A stretch of DNA of 61,915 bases from Gallionella sp. (GTDB taxonomy: Bacteria; Pseudomonadota; Gammaproteobacteria; Burkholderiales; Gallionellaceae): NCBI GenBank assembly GCA_028688275.1, contig JAQTYN010000013.1, positions 1-61,915 on the forward strand. The letters are read 5' to 3'. Positions within the stretch are counted from its first letter, which is position 1. Each line of letters starts with the position of its first letter. The notes below the pieces were generated by a model that was not told where the DNA came from, made no database searches, and was given only the letters and a program-made list of their open reading frames with translations. The position numbers were made by a program, and so were the translations under genes. Below are positions 37,847 to 47,464 of the stretch, piece by piece.

Positions 37847-38061
37847 TTAACCGATATTTGGGTTGCTCGACGAGGGATTAATAGCGGCAGAGCTTCGCTG
37901 CATAAGCGCAAGTATTATCTTCTCTCGCAATTCAACCTGACGCTCAAGTGGCTGAACCTGTTCGCACAGTTTTACAGAAAGCATTGTGTCTTGCATTTTT
38001 ACGAGCTGCGCAAAGAAAAAGTTCAACTGATCCTGACTCTTGCGGTATAGGTAAAAATAAG
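37847..38061 (-). pseudogene. Out-of-frame C-terminal tail of the TRADD-N-associated membrane protein
   Basis: The reading frame one base away from the upstream gene continues without stops as FYLYRKSQDQLNFFFAQLVK, then MQDTMLSVKLCEQVQPLERQ, and ends at a TAA at 37847. This is the expected continuation of the family. One extra base in the C6 tract at 38062-38067 would join it to the upstream frame. A real frameshift, phase variation or a sequencing error are all possible. Confidence 0.6.
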
Positions 38062-38625
38062 CCCCCCAATAAACTGCGTAAGGATACCCGCAATAGATGT
38101 GATAGCTGTTAGCTCAACGCGTGGTGTTTCACGCAAGTAAAATATCCATATCCCTCCAAGGAGTGTGGCGAGGCCAACGATGATGGCAAAAACGCTGAAC
38201 GTAAAACTGTTCCTCGCTTGGCTTTTATTAATTGTGTAGTACTCATTGAGTTGATTCAGGCTTAACTGGATAGTATCTAGAATATCAGGCCTTGGAGTAT
38301 CTGCCAGTCTTTGCGTGATTCTCTTTCGTTCTTCATGCAAAGATTGGAGCTCCAGTTCAAGCATGCCGCCCCCCTTCACTTTAAGCCCAGTATATGCCGC
38401 TAAACCTAGGAATAACATAAAGATGGCGGAGATAATAAGTGGGGGAAAAATATTTGAGGCTAGCTCAAATGGCAACGGCCAAGAAAAGATAGTCGTTGAT
38501 ATTGCCAAGGCTGCTGTTAGAGCCAGGATAGCTAGTGCAAGAGCAATGACAATTCGTCTAATGGGTGGATTGCGTTTTAGACTTTCGATGAGGAGACCCA
38601 CTGCGTCTAATGTAAAGTCAAGCAT
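38023..38625 (-). CDS. TRADD-N-associated membrane protein, C-terminus shifted out of frame
   Basis: 200 residues as read. Two N-terminal transmembrane helices (about 24-50 and 58-80) are followed by a charged linker and a helix-TM-TM block (LNEYYTINKSQARNSFTFSV, VGLATLLGGIWIFYL, ITSIAGILTQFIGG). This matches the membrane domain that accompanies bacterial TRADD-N death-like domains. After QFIGG the frame gives an unconserved end. With one more base in the C6 tract (38062-38067) it becomes QFIGGAYFYLYRKSQDQL and runs on to 37847, giving about 259 residues in all. TRADD-N systems are thought to act in programmed death or defence; no TRADD-N domain gene is adjacent. Confidence 0.7.
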   Translation of the reverse strand: MLDFTLDAVGLLIESLKRNPPIRRIVIALALAILALTAALAISTTIFSWPLPFELASNIFPPLIISAIFMLFLGLAAYTGLKVKGGGMLELELQSLHEERKRITQRLADTPRPDILDTIQLSLNQLNEYYTINKSQARNSFTFSVFAIIVGLATLLGGIWIFYLRETPRVELTAITSIAGILTQFIGGLIFTYTARVRIS

Positions 38626-39146
38626 GCTTGCTCCTTTGTTGGTAGCACGATTCAGTGTCCATTAATGTGTTTATATAGATGCCCAAAATGCAACATACTT
38701 AATCCTTGGAAGGACTGATTTATTCTGATTTCATCATTCCTGCGAAAGCAGGAGTCCAATTAAAACAAAGAACTGGATCCCCGCTTTCGTGGGGATGACG
38801 AATCAATCAGTGTTTCCCTTGGTTGCTGCGTAAGAACTTTCATGGGACTCTGACGCACTGTTTTCAAATAAATTAGATTGTTTTAAATAAAGCGATATTT
38901 GGAAAAGCCTAGCCCTTCGACGCAGGCAGGATTAAACGCCATATTCTGCATCGTGGCAAATAGGAATCGCGTAAATAACAGGTTAATCCGCGATTACTTC
39001 TACAAAATCAATCAGTAAATCCATTTTCCCTTCGACAAGCTCAGGGCGAGCAGTTTTAATCTGTATCCGCCTTGAGCGGCTGATTCTTCAAGGTTTACCC
39101 GCAATTTCGGTTAAACTGCGCACCTTATTTTTAGGTGAACTTTGCC
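38626..39146. other. Gene-free stretch with repeats upstream of rsmB
   Basis: No coding frame of note. Contains a REP-like hairpin pair at about 38737-38810 (TCATTCCTGCGAAAGCAGGA and CCCCGCTTTCGTGGGGATGA) and the CCCTTCGACAAGCTCAGGG repeat at about 39030-39050. The last 20 bases carry AGGTGA, the ribosome site of rsmB. Confidence 0.6.
38737..38810. repeat. Paired REP-like hairpins
   Basis: Two hairpins of the ATTCCTGCGAAAGCAGGA family, separated by about 35 bases and followed by GATGACGAATCAATCAGTG. Similar tails follow the copy near 20745. Confidence 0.65.
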
Positions 39147-40394
39147 ATGCTGATTACTGAATACCGACTTGAACTTGCTATCGACGCGTTGAAACGCATT
39201 TTGCCGTTGGCGCATCCTGCGGACACGACCTTGCGCTATTTCTTCAAAGAGGAGAAGTTGGGCTCGAATGAGCGCGAGTTTGTGGCGGAGGCGGTGTTTG
39301 GCGTGTTGCGCCATCGCTTGTTGCTAGAGGCGGCGTGTGGGGAGCGGATTACCACGCGGCGTTTGGCGTTGGGATTTTTGGTGCGTTTTGGCGGCTATAA
39401 CCTGCGCGAACTCGCGCCGTTGATGCAACGGGATGAAAAAGATTGGCTGGCGACGGTCAAAGGCTTTAAGTCCGAATCGCTGTCGGTGCAAGCGGAATTG
39501 CCCGATTGGATTATTGAAAAGCTACGAGTCAGCTATAGCGATGAAGATATTTTGACCCTCGGCATGTCGATGCAGCAAGGCGCACCGCTGGATATTCGGG
39601 TCAACACGCTGTTGGCGAAACGCGATGAGGTGTTGGCTGAATTGGTGCGCCAACAAATTTCTGCCACGTTGATGACCTATTCGCCCGTGGGCATCCGTTT
39701 GCGCGACAAAATTCCTTTGAACAAAGATGCTTTGTTTACCGAAGGCAAAGTGGAAGTGCAAGACGAAGGTAGCCAATTGTTGGGCTTGCTGCTGGCACCT
39801 AAGCGCAGCGATATGGTGGTGGACTTCTGTGCGGGCGCGGGCGGAAAGACCTTGATGTTGGCAGCGTTGATGAATTCGCAAGGGCGTTTGTACGCGCTGG
39901 ATGTGTCAGAAAAACGCCTCGCCAATCTCAAGCCGCGTTTGAAACGCTCAGGTGCCAGCAACATTCAGCCGACCTTGATCGCCAATGAAAACGACCTGAA
40001 AGTGAAACGCTTGGCAGGCAAAATTGACCGCGTATTGGTGGATGCGCCGTGCAGCGGTTTAGGCACATTGCGCCGCAATCCTGATTTGAAATTCCGCCAA
40101 TCGGCGCAAAGCGTTGCTGAGCTGAATCTAAAACAAACCAATATCCTGAATGCTGCTGCACGTTTGCTGAAAAAAGGCGGGCGATTGGTCTATGCGACCT
40201 GCAGTATTTTGCCCGAAGAAAATCAGCACATTGTGCAAGCCTTCCTCGCTTCGCATCCTGATTTTGTGTTGCGCCCCGCAGGTGAAATTTTGGCACAACA
40301 AAAAGTCGCGATGGAAATGGGCGATTATTTGGAATTGCGTCCGCATCTACACAATACCGATGGCTTCTTTGCGGCGGTGCTGGAACGGGTTTAA
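39147..40394 (+). CDS. RsmB-like 16S rRNA m5C methyltransferase
   Basis: 415 residues from an ATG preceded by AGGTGA at -12; the GTG at 39135 is part of that ribosome site. SAM-dependent NOL1/NOP2/Sun family: VVDFCAGAGGKTLMLAALM motif I, the DAPCSGLGTLRRNPDLKFRQ motif with the resolving cysteine, and the catalytic ATCSILPEENQ. The N-terminal helical domain of about 140 residues is NusB-like, as in RsmB. Its usual companions (fmt, trk) are absent, so RsmB versus another rRNA m5C enzyme is not settled. Confidence 0.85.
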   Translation: MLITEYRLELAIDALKRILPLAHPADTTLRYFFKEEKLGSNEREFVAEAVFGVLRHRLLLEAACGERITTRRLALGFLVRFGGYNLRELAPLMQRDEKDWLATVKGFKSESLSVQAELPDWIIEKLRVSYSDEDILTLGMSMQQGAPLDIRVNTLLAKRDEVLAELVRQQISATLMTYSPVGIRLRDKIPLNKDALFTEGKVEVQDEGSQLLGLLLAPKRSDMVVDFCAGAGGKTLMLAALMNSQGRLYALDVSEKRLANLKPRLKRSGASNIQPTLIANENDLKVKRLAGKIDRVLVDAPCSGLGTLRRNPDLKFRQSAQSVAELNLKQTNILNAAARLLKKGGRLVYATCSILPEENQHIVQAFLASHPDFVLRPAGEILAQQKVAMEMGDYLELRPHLHNTDGFFAAVLERV

Positions 40395-42952
40395 ATTTCC
40401 GCACCCAGATTGAGGTAGGGTTGGGATGCGATCGTTCGTTGCCTTTGTACATAAGCTACAAATTCATCAGCGGGTAAAGGGGGGCTGAAATAATACCCCT
40501 GTATCTCATCGCAGCCAGCCGCGCTTAGGAAGGCGAGCTGCTCTGCTGTCTCTACCCCTTCTGCGATACACTGAAAACCAAGGTGATGAGCCATTTGGAT
40601 AATTGCACCCACAATGGCTTTGTCATCGGCATTGGTGCTGATTTCACGTACAAAAGAGTGGTCTATTTTGAGTTTGTACACCTTGAATTGCTTGAGGTAG
40701 CTGAGTGAAGAATAGCCCGTACCAAAATCGTCCAACGACATGCGCACCCCATGTGCGTGTAGCGCATTCATCAATGCGATCGCCTTTTTCGGATTGTCCA
40801 TGGCGAGGCTTTCGGTGAGTTCTAGTTCCAAATACTGTGGTGGTAATTGTGCCGATTCGAGGATGTTCCCCACTAAGCCAAGAAGGTCTGGATGACGAAA
40901 TTGGATCGCGGATAAGTTGACCGCCATAATCATGGGCGGGAGTCCTAAGTTAAACCAAGTTTGGAGTTGTCCTACAGCGGTGCGCAACGCCCACTCACCG
41001 ATTTTAATAATTTGCCCACTTCTTTCAGCAATGGGAATAAATTCTGTCGGAGACAGATTGCCGAGTTCTGCATGTTGCCAGCGTAGCAATGCTTCCACGC
41101 CGACAATGTGACCAGTGGCCAAGCTGAGTTGTGGTTGGTAGTGTAGTTGCAATTCATTGCGTGTGATCGCGTATCGCAATGCATTTTCAATTTTGAGTGT
41201 ACGTACTGCCAACGATTGCATTTCTTGCGTAAAGAAGCGGTAATTATTGCGACCTTCCAGCTTGGCGCGGTACATCGCCGTATCCGCGTGTCGATACAGT
41301 GTCACAAAATCTTCCCCATCTTCGGGATACATCGCTATGCCGATGGAAGGGGTGACAATCAACTCGTTGAGCCCGATGTGGAAAGGCTCGACGATCACTT
41401 GTAGCAATTTTGTGGCAGTCAAGGCTGCGTCCTGAGTGGTGCTGTCGGTCAACATCAGCATAAATTCGTCCCCGCCCATGCGCGAGACGCTATCCTCGGT
41501 GGGTACGCTGAGCTTTAGTCGTTTGCCGACTTCAATCAATACTTTGTCGCCGATGTGATGACCCAGGGTGTCATTGATGTCTTTAAAGTGATCGAGGTCA
41601 AGAAACAGGATAGATAAGAGCGTGTGATTGTGTTTCGCAGCATTGATCGCTTGTTCGACGCGATCATTAAATAGCATGCGGTTAGGCAACCCTGTCAACG
41701 GGTCGAAATTGGCGAGTTGTTGTATATGCTGCTCGTCCAGTTTGCGTTCGGTAATGTCAATATGCGATCCAATCAGGTGAGTCGCGACACCATTTTGATC
41801 ATATTGTTTCTCACCTCGCGCCAATATCCAGCGATAGCTGCCGTCACGGTGACGCATCCTAAACTCACTGAGGTATTGTGGTGAGGTGTCAGCCAAAAAT
41901 TTTTGAACATAGGCTGATGCAGGTTCAAGGTCATCGGGATGGAGCAGTGATTCCCACGTTGAAAATTGATCTTGCAATTCATCTGGCAAATAACCCAGTT
42001 GCGCCTTCCATTCGGGTGAGTAACTCACCGTATGCGTTTGTAAATTCCAGTCCCATAAGCCTGTATTAGAGGCCTTTAGAGAAGTTGCTAAGTTTTGCTG
42101 TGCCTGCGTTAGTTTGCTGTAAGGTTCTTCAATGGTTTCAACCACGATGGCACGGTAAATAAACAGGTATGCGATGACTTTATACACATGCCCCAGCACG
42201 TTGTAACTGCCCGTCATGGTGGTATAGAGCGTAAAAAAATATTCACTCATTGCCAAGGTACAGACCGCACCAAAGAGAAGCACACCATTGAATTTTTGGG
42301 GTTGGCGCAGTTTTTGCCACAAGATTGTAGCGGTGATGAGATGAAGCAGGATGATGAGGTATTCAGTGTTCTTTTTAAAGGTAGTGAGCCCTAGTCCAGA
42401 TACAAAGGTATCTGGTAGCCAGGGTTGGTGATACACCACGATCCAATTGAGCAGGGCGGTTAAAAAGAAGAGTGAGCTAAAAATGGTGTAGCGCATCGTC
42501 CTAGAATGCAGGGGTTTCCAAGGTCTGATGGTGATAGTGAGCAGTGTAATGGCAGCGATAAAACGAGCTGACAACCAGAAATTCAAGTGCTTTTGCATGT
42601 CGTTATGCGTAAAAAAATCAGGCATGCCGACGTAGGAAATGGTGTGTAAAAAATCGAGCATCCCGACTGAAAAAAAGGCGCAAGCCAGCAGGACGATATT
42701 GCCCGAAAGATTGGTGCTACGGGAATTCCAGCCTATGGCAAAAACCATCATAGAGACCACGACCGATACAGTCTCTAACAGCATGTGCAACGGCAGGTAG
42801 TTCGGGATGCCCTTAAACTCTGGTAGAGTGGGCGTTAACCAAGCAAGCAATTGTACGATCGCAAGCATCAGGAGCATCCTGATCATATTGGTCATGCTAT
42901 CTTGGTAGTTGGGGTGTACGCCTGACCAGCCCAGTTTATGAATATGTTGCAT
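40391..42952 (-). CDS. Membrane MASE3-PAS-GGDEF-EAL protein (c-di-GMP turnover)
   Basis: 853 residues. About eight transmembrane helices (20-275) form a MASE3 sensor (GMLDFLHTISYVGMPDFF, FWLSARFIAAITLL). A PAS/PAC domain lies at about 295-410 (GLWDWNLQTHTVSYSPEWKA to HIDITERK), GGDEF at about 420-575 and EAL at about 590-840. The cyclase motif is SRMGGDEF. The EAL domain has VEALLRW and the downstream metal ligands (VNLSAIQF, ELTESLAMDN, LDDFGTGYSSLSYLK, KIDHSFV). Both domains look competent, so net activity cannot be predicted. Convergent with rsmB, with four overlapping bases. Confidence 0.93.
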   Translation of the reverse strand: MQHIHKLGWSGVHPNYQDSMTNMIRMLLMLAIVQLLAWLTPTLPEFKGIPNYLPLHMLLETVSVVVSMMVFAIGWNSRSTNLSGNIVLLACAFFSVGMLDFLHTISYVGMPDFFTHNDMQKHLNFWLSARFIAAITLLTITIRPWKPLHSRTMRYTIFSSLFFLTALLNWIVVYHQPWLPDTFVSGLGLTTFKKNTEYLIILLHLITATILWQKLRQPQKFNGVLLFGAVCTLAMSEYFFTLYTTMTGSYNVLGHVYKVIAYLFIYRAIVVETIEEPYSKLTQAQQNLATSLKASNTGLWDWNLQTHTVSYSPEWKAQLGYLPDELQDQFSTWESLLHPDDLEPASAYVQKFLADTSPQYLSEFRMRHRDGSYRWILARGEKQYDQNGVATHLIGSHIDITERKLDEQHIQQLANFDPLTGLPNRMLFNDRVEQAINAAKHNHTLLSILFLDLDHFKDINDTLGHHIGDKVLIEVGKRLKLSVPTEDSVSRMGGDEFMLMLTDSTTQDAALTATKLLQVIVEPFHIGLNELIVTPSIGIAMYPEDGEDFVTLYRHADTAMYRAKLEGRNNYRFFTQEMQSLAVRTLKIENALRYAITRNELQLHYQPQLSLATGHIVGVEALLRWQHAELGNLSPTEFIPIAERSGQIIKIGEWALRTAVGQLQTWFNLGLPPMIMAVNLSAIQFRHPDLLGLVGNILESAQLPPQYLELELTESLAMDNPKKAIALMNALHAHGVRMSLDDFGTGYSSLSYLKQFKVYKLKIDHSFVREISTNADDKAIVGAIIQMAHHLGFQCIAEGVETAEQLAFLSAAGCDEIQGYYFSPPLPADEFVAYVQRQRTIASQPYLNLGAEI

Positions 42953-43079
42953 CTAAAGTTTTGAGTGTGTAGTTTTCAGTGTTGTACGTTGGGTTCGCAT
43001 TTTACACAATAACTTTTGCGGCAAGCATTCTGATGAGGATATGCAGTTGCCTAATCAATTGGATAAGTTAGGGATGGGC

Positions 43080-43152
43080 TGATTAAATCTATTCGCCTTG
43101 AGCCGTGAGCTTGTCGAATGGTGAATGAATTCATCTCGTGATTTAATCAGCG
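43080..43152. repeat. Imperfect palindrome with GAGCCGTGAGCTTGTCGAA core
   Basis: GATTAAATC at the left and GATTTAATC at the right close a palindrome. GAGCCGTGAGCTTGTCGAA is the reverse complement of TTCGACAAGCTCACGGCTC seen at 15412 and 29890. Lies downstream of a convergent hypothetical gene. Confidence 0.6.
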
Positions 43153-43710
43153 TTATCTTAGCTTCTGCCAGTCCAACATCACTTGTTTCGATACCCACTC
43201 TCCCTTCAACCCCGTTAAAAGTGTGGCGAAATCCATTGGGCAATCGGGTAATAAGCGTATCCAGTACAGCTGATGTCCGTTGTCTGTTTCAATCTCCACC
43301 GCCGAACCAAACCGCACGCGAGCGGTGGGTAGGTTATCTTCATACATCGACAGTTCCAATTGTTTCATTAGTGGCAACGGCGCGGGTGCGTGCCAAAATT
43401 GCCACCATGCTTGGGCTGGATAAAGCGGCGGGCTGCACAATGTGGCAGCTCCCAATGCGGATAAAGCTGACCACACGCGTTGATGCAATATCGCCGCCTG
43501 AGCATCCCAATACCCCTCTGAATAATCCGCATCGTCACTCTGAAAATCACAATGTCCCGCCTCAGCAAAACACACATCGTCATTCACAGGCGAAGGAAAA
43601 AGCGCGTAAAGCGACTGGTTGGGCTGTTCAGAAACTATGCCCCAATGCAGGGTGAAAGAAGGTGTTTCCATGATGGAGGATCGGCAAAGATGATTATCAA
43701 GAGACATCAT
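43153..43710 (-). CDS. Hypothetical protein
   Basis: 185 residues (172 if the second methionine cluster, at 43671, is used). Soluble, no signal peptide, Trp-rich middle (AQAWWQFWHAPAPLP). No family recognised. Monocistronic, divergent from the biosynthetic cluster that starts at 43819. The start is uncertain because neither candidate has a clear ribosome site. Confidence 0.5.
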   Translation of the reverse strand: MMSLDNHLCRSSIMETPSFTLHWGIVSEQPNQSLYALFPSPVNDDVCFAEAGHCDFQSDDADYSEGYWDAQAAILHQRVWSALSALGAATLCSPPLYPAQAWWQFWHAPAPLPLMKQLELSMYEDNLPTARVRFGSAVEIETDNGHQLYWIRLLPDCPMDFATLLTGLKGEWVSKQVMLDWQKLR

Positions 43711-43818
43711 TGTAGCAAGGACACCGCTTCAACATTTAGAGTGCAGATAAGGTGAGTGATAAATTTAGTCCGAGTGTCATTAAAATTGACTTACAATCAA
43801 CTTACCCTGAAATCACCT

Positions 43819-44541
43819 ATGACGACCATGGTAAATTACGAAGCGATATGCAAACGCATTGATGAATTGTCCGATAAGGATCGTTTAGACATGCAGGATC
43901 TCTACCTTTCTCATTATGCAGGATGTACCAAAGCGCAAGTGCAAACCGACTTGCAGGACAAAAGTGAGGCTATTTTGGTTTTCCTTGACCATGTTCTGGT
44001 GGGTTTTACCACGCTGAAGGTCTATGAACGTCAATGGGCGGGGCGCGATATCCGCATTATCTTTTCAGGTGACACCATCGTCGAACGTGCGCATTGGGGA
44101 CAACAAGCACTTGCGTTCACTTGGATTATGAAAATGGGGCAGCTTCAAAAAGAAAAACCAGATTTACCGATGTACTGGTTTTTGATCGTCAAAGGTCATC
44201 GCACCTATAAATATCTGCCTGTTTTCGGTAAATCTTTTTATCCCCACTGGGCAATTGATCGCACCGATTTGAAGCCTTTGGCAGACACCCTTGCACAAGA
44301 AAAATTTGGTGCGGATTACAATCTGGAAACAGGTGTGGTTGAGTTCCCAGAGTCTAAAGGGCATTTAATGCCCGACATTGCCTTACCCACTGAAGAAGAA
44401 AAATCCAAAGAGTCGGTGCAGTTTTTTCTCGCAAAAAATCCAAATTACCTCAATGGACACGAGCTTGTTTGTCTATGCGAAATCACGGAACAGAACATGA
44501 AGCCGCTGACCAAACGGATTTTTGCAAAAGGTCTCGCTTAA
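43819..44541 (+). CDS. GNAT-like N-acyltransferase-type protein, first gene of the cluster
   Basis: 240 residues from the ATG (MTTMVNYEA). A longer in-frame start at 43756 adds poorly placed residues. Alpha/beta protein: RIDELSDKDRLDMQDLYL at the N-terminus, ILVFLDHVLVGFTTLKVY and RIIFSGDTIVERAHWGQQAL as central strands, PMYWFLIVKGHRTYKYLPVF later. This resembles GNAT or autoinducer-synthase-like acyltransferases, but I do not see a textbook acyl-CoA loop. It opens a run of genes all read rightward, two bases before GH3. Possible N- or O-acyl transfer to a small metabolite. Confidence 0.55.
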   Translation: MTTMVNYEAICKRIDELSDKDRLDMQDLYLSHYAGCTKAQVQTDLQDKSEAILVFLDHVLVGFTTLKVYERQWAGRDIRIIFSGDTIVERAHWGQQALAFTWIMKMGQLQKEKPDLPMYWFLIVKGHRTYKYLPVFGKSFYPHWAIDRTDLKPLADTLAQEKFGADYNLETGVVEFPESKGHLMPDIALPTEEEKSKESVQFFLAKNPNYLNGHELVCLCEITEQNMKPLTKRIFAKGLA

Positions 44542-44543
44542 CG

Positions 44544-46070
44544 ATGGCTTGGCAAACGCTGTACGCTCAGGGTGCTAAGCTCAAGGTCACCAACTCATTG
44601 CGTCAACGTCAGGAAAACTGGTTGCAGAATTGTTTGCAGCGAAATCAACCTTGCGCCTATCTGCAACAGCTTGGCGTGAAAGCGGATTCATCATTGGCAG
44701 ATTTTCGCAAACGGCTGCCATTGGTCGATGATGAAATGCTGCGACCTTGGATACAGCGCATCGAACAGGGCGTGCCAAATGTGTTGTTTGACGGGCTGCC
44801 GCTTGCCTTTGAGCAAACAAGCGGTACATCTGGTGGCAGCAAGCGGATTCCCTATACTGCGCACAGTCTGCTGGATTTTCAGCATGCGCTTTTACCTTGG
44901 CTGTCAGATGTGATTGCGGCATTCAAAATCACCTCTGGTTGCGCCTACTGGGCGATCAGTCCCGCCACACGCCCTGCGACAAAAACGCCATCGGGTATCC
45001 CCATCGGTTTGCCTGACGCGGCGTATTTGGGCGAGGCTGCTTTGCACGCATTTATTGACGTGTCTGCCGTGCCGCCTTGGGTGGGAAGTATCGAGAATGT
45101 CCCAGATTGGTCGCTTGCAACGCTGTACTACCTGTTGTGTCGCGCCGATTTGGTGCTGATTTCCGTCTGGAGTCCGACTTTCTTTTTAATGTTGTTGGAC
45201 ACGTTGGCGCAGCAATATGCCGTATTGAGCGATTTGTTGCAACATGGTGGCGTGATCGCGGGGCAGATACTGCCGCCCGATACCGCCGCACTGCAAAGAC
45301 TGGAATGCTATCGACTTAACCGTGATACGCGGATACTCTGGCCGAATCTCAAGTTGGTGAGTTGCTGGGCGGATGCCTCATCCCAACCTTATTTCCACGC
45401 ACTCCAGCAACGGTTGCCTCATGCCATTTTTCAACCCAAAGGACTCTTAGCGACGGAGGGTATTGCCACCGTACCCGATCCGCAGGGCAAAACCGTATTA
45501 GCCGCAGATAGCGGATTTTTTGAGTTTTTGGATCAACAAGGCGAGGCTTGTTTTGCTTGGGAGCTTCAGCAAGGCAAGGAATACGAATTAGTGATGACGA
45601 CTTCAGGTGGGTTGTATCGCTATCGCACGGGAGATGGCGTGTGCTGTGATGGTTATGTGGGTGATCTCCCCGTGCTGCACTTTGTGGGCAGACAAGGGCT
45701 GACCACCGATTTGGTGGGTGAAAAACTGACCGAGCCATTTGTGACTGCGTGTTTGCATGACCTAGTAGGTTTTCGTATGCTGATGCCGAGCACACAAGGC
45801 CAGCCCCGATATGTGCTGATTTTAGATCAAAAGCATGACATAGAAATCCTCGCGCAGACGGTCGAAAATCGGCTTTCAGAAAATCCACAGTACGATTATG
45901 CGCGGCGCATCGGTCAATTGGATGCCTTGTTGGTGTTGCACATTGAGCAGCCACTTGCCTTATGGATACGACGCAAATCCCAAAATGGCATTCGGTTGGG
46001 CGACATTAAAGTGCCGTGTTTGTGCGCGGAAACCGATTGGCTATCTACTTTTATGGAGCAAACAACATGA
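44544..46070 (+). CDS. GH3 family acyl-acid ligase
   Basis: 508 residues from the ATG two bases after the upstream stop. Adenylate-forming GH3 fold: ATP-binding EQTSGTSGGSKRIPYTAHSL near 90, a YWAISPATRP stretch, AIFQPKGLLATEGIATVP (motif II region), YELVMTTSGGLYRYRTGDGV near 350-370 and FVGRQGLTTDLVGEKLTE. Plant GH3 enzymes activate carboxylic acids as AMP esters and join them to amino acids; bacterial members are less well known. Here it would activate the acid, or a fatty acid, for transfer by one of the two GNAT-like proteins. Overlaps the next gene by four bases (ATGA). Confidence 0.85.
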   Translation: MAWQTLYAQGAKLKVTNSLRQRQENWLQNCLQRNQPCAYLQQLGVKADSSLADFRKRLPLVDDEMLRPWIQRIEQGVPNVLFDGLPLAFEQTSGTSGGSKRIPYTAHSLLDFQHALLPWLSDVIAAFKITSGCAYWAISPATRPATKTPSGIPIGLPDAAYLGEAALHAFIDVSAVPPWVGSIENVPDWSLATLYYLLCRADLVLISVWSPTFFLMLLDTLAQQYAVLSDLLQHGGVIAGQILPPDTAALQRLECYRLNRDTRILWPNLKLVSCWADASSQPYFHALQQRLPHAIFQPKGLLATEGIATVPDPQGKTVLAADSGFFEFLDQQGEACFAWELQQGKEYELVMTTSGGLYRYRTGDGVCCDGYVGDLPVLHFVGRQGLTTDLVGEKLTEPFVTACLHDLVGFRMLMPSTQGQPRYVLILDQKHDIEILAQTVENRLSENPQYDYARRIGQLDALLVLHIEQPLALWIRRKSQNGIRLGDIKVPCLCAETDWLSTFMEQTT

Positions 46071-47464
46071 AAATTGTGCTCATTTCCCCGAAAGGCCCGC
46101 TATACCGCAGCAAAGGCGGGATATTCAAAAAATCATTGCGCTACCAGCCGCTGACCCTCACCACGCTGGCGGCGTTAATTCCCGCAGAGCTGAATGCCGA
46201 CATAGAACTGATCGACGAGGGCATACAGGATGTCCCCGATAATTTACAGGCAGATTTAATCGGCATTACCGTCATCACGGGAACGGCAAAACGTAGCTAC
46301 GAACTGGCAAAACAGTTCAGGGCGCGGGGGATCACGGTGGTGCTGGGTGGGTCGCATGTGACACTGATGCCACAAGAAGCGGGCGAGCAGGCGGATGCCA
46401 TTTGTATTGGCTACGCGGAAGAATCTTGGCCGCAATTGTTGCGAGATTTTGCCAATGGCACGATGCAGCCGATTTATCGGCAAAGTCCAACGATGTCCTT
46501 GGAAAACATGCCGTTTGCGCGCCGCGACTTGTTTGATAAGCGGCATTTTTTGACCCAAGCGGTGTTCGAGGCGACGCGTTCCTGCGCCCATGACTGTGAA
46601 TTCTGCGTCGCCCCAGCGGCGTGGGGGCGCAAACAATATCAAAAACCCATCGACTGGGTGATTGAGGACATTCGGCGCGTGGGGCAGAAAAAAATTATTT
46701 TCGTTGATTTGAATCTGGTATCGGATGTCAAATATGCCAAAGAGCTGTTTACCCGCTTGATTCCGTTGAAATTAAACTGGTTCGGACTTTCCACGGTGCT
46801 GATTGCCCATGATCGTGAGTTGATGGAACTGATGGCGCGCAGCGGTTGCAAAGGGCTGTTGCTGGGACTAGAAACCGTGTCTCAGGACAGCTTGAAGGAT
46901 GCCAAAAAGAGCTTCAATGCGTCGGTGGGTTATAAATCGCTGATTGCGGATTTGCATCACTTGGGCATCTCGGTGCAAGGCTGCTTCGTGTTTGGATTGG
47001 ATCACGACATGCCAGATGTGTTTGATACCACAGCAGAATTTGCCATTGACGCTGGTGTGGATTTGCCGCGTTTTGCTGTGCTAACGCCTTTCCCTGGCAC
47101 ACCGTTACACACCCGACTGGAAGCAGAAGGGCGTATCTTGTCACGGGATTGGGAATTGTATGACGGGCAGCATGTGGTGTTTCAGCCCAAAAATATGACG
47201 GTGCAGCAGTTGCGGGATGGGCATGAGCGGGCATGGAAAAAGACCTATGCGTGGTCATCCATCACGCGGCGATTGTGGCATGCCAAAAACTGGCAGCCCC
47301 TCGCCCTCAGCGCAAATATCGGCTATCGCTTCTATGCCCATCATTTGCATCAATTTTATAACTGCGACTGGCAAATCGAGCCGCTGCTACCCAACCCCAT
47401 CGCGGGTTTAGGGCAGACGGTACATTTGTCCAGCGACTCCAAAAATAAGACGATATGCGGCTAA
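46067..47464 (+). CDS. Cobalamin-binding radical SAM protein 1
   Basis: 465 residues from an ATG with GGAG upstream. The N-terminal B12-binding domain (about 1-140) has LIDEGIQDVPDNLQADLIGI and VLGGSHVTLMPQEAGEQADA, without the DxHxxG histidine seen in base-off methyltransferases. The radical SAM core has CAHDCEFC (Cys near 173, 177, 180). A TPFPGTPLHTRLEAEGR segment and a C-terminal tail follow. The BchE/P-methylase-like class uses cobalamin and SAM for methylation, cyclisation or C-C bond chemistry. First of four paralogues in the cluster; more diverged from the other three in its N-terminus. Overlaps both neighbours. Confidence 0.9.
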   Translation: MKIVLISPKGPLYRSKGGIFKKSLRYQPLTLTTLAALIPAELNADIELIDEGIQDVPDNLQADLIGITVITGTAKRSYELAKQFRARGITVVLGGSHVTLMPQEAGEQADAICIGYAEESWPQLLRDFANGTMQPIYRQSPTMSLENMPFARRDLFDKRHFLTQAVFEATRSCAHDCEFCVAPAAWGRKQYQKPIDWVIEDIRRVGQKKIIFVDLNLVSDVKYAKELFTRLIPLKLNWFGLSTVLIAHDRELMELMARSGCKGLLLGLETVSQDSLKDAKKSFNASVGYKSLIADLHHLGISVQGCFVFGLDHDMPDVFDTTAEFAIDAGVDLPRFAVLTPFPGTPLHTRLEAEGRILSRDWELYDGQHVVFQPKNMTVQQLRDGHERAWKKTYAWSSITRRLWHAKNWQPLALSANIGYRFYAHHLHQFYNCDWQIEPLLPNPIAGLGQTVHLSSDSKNKTICG

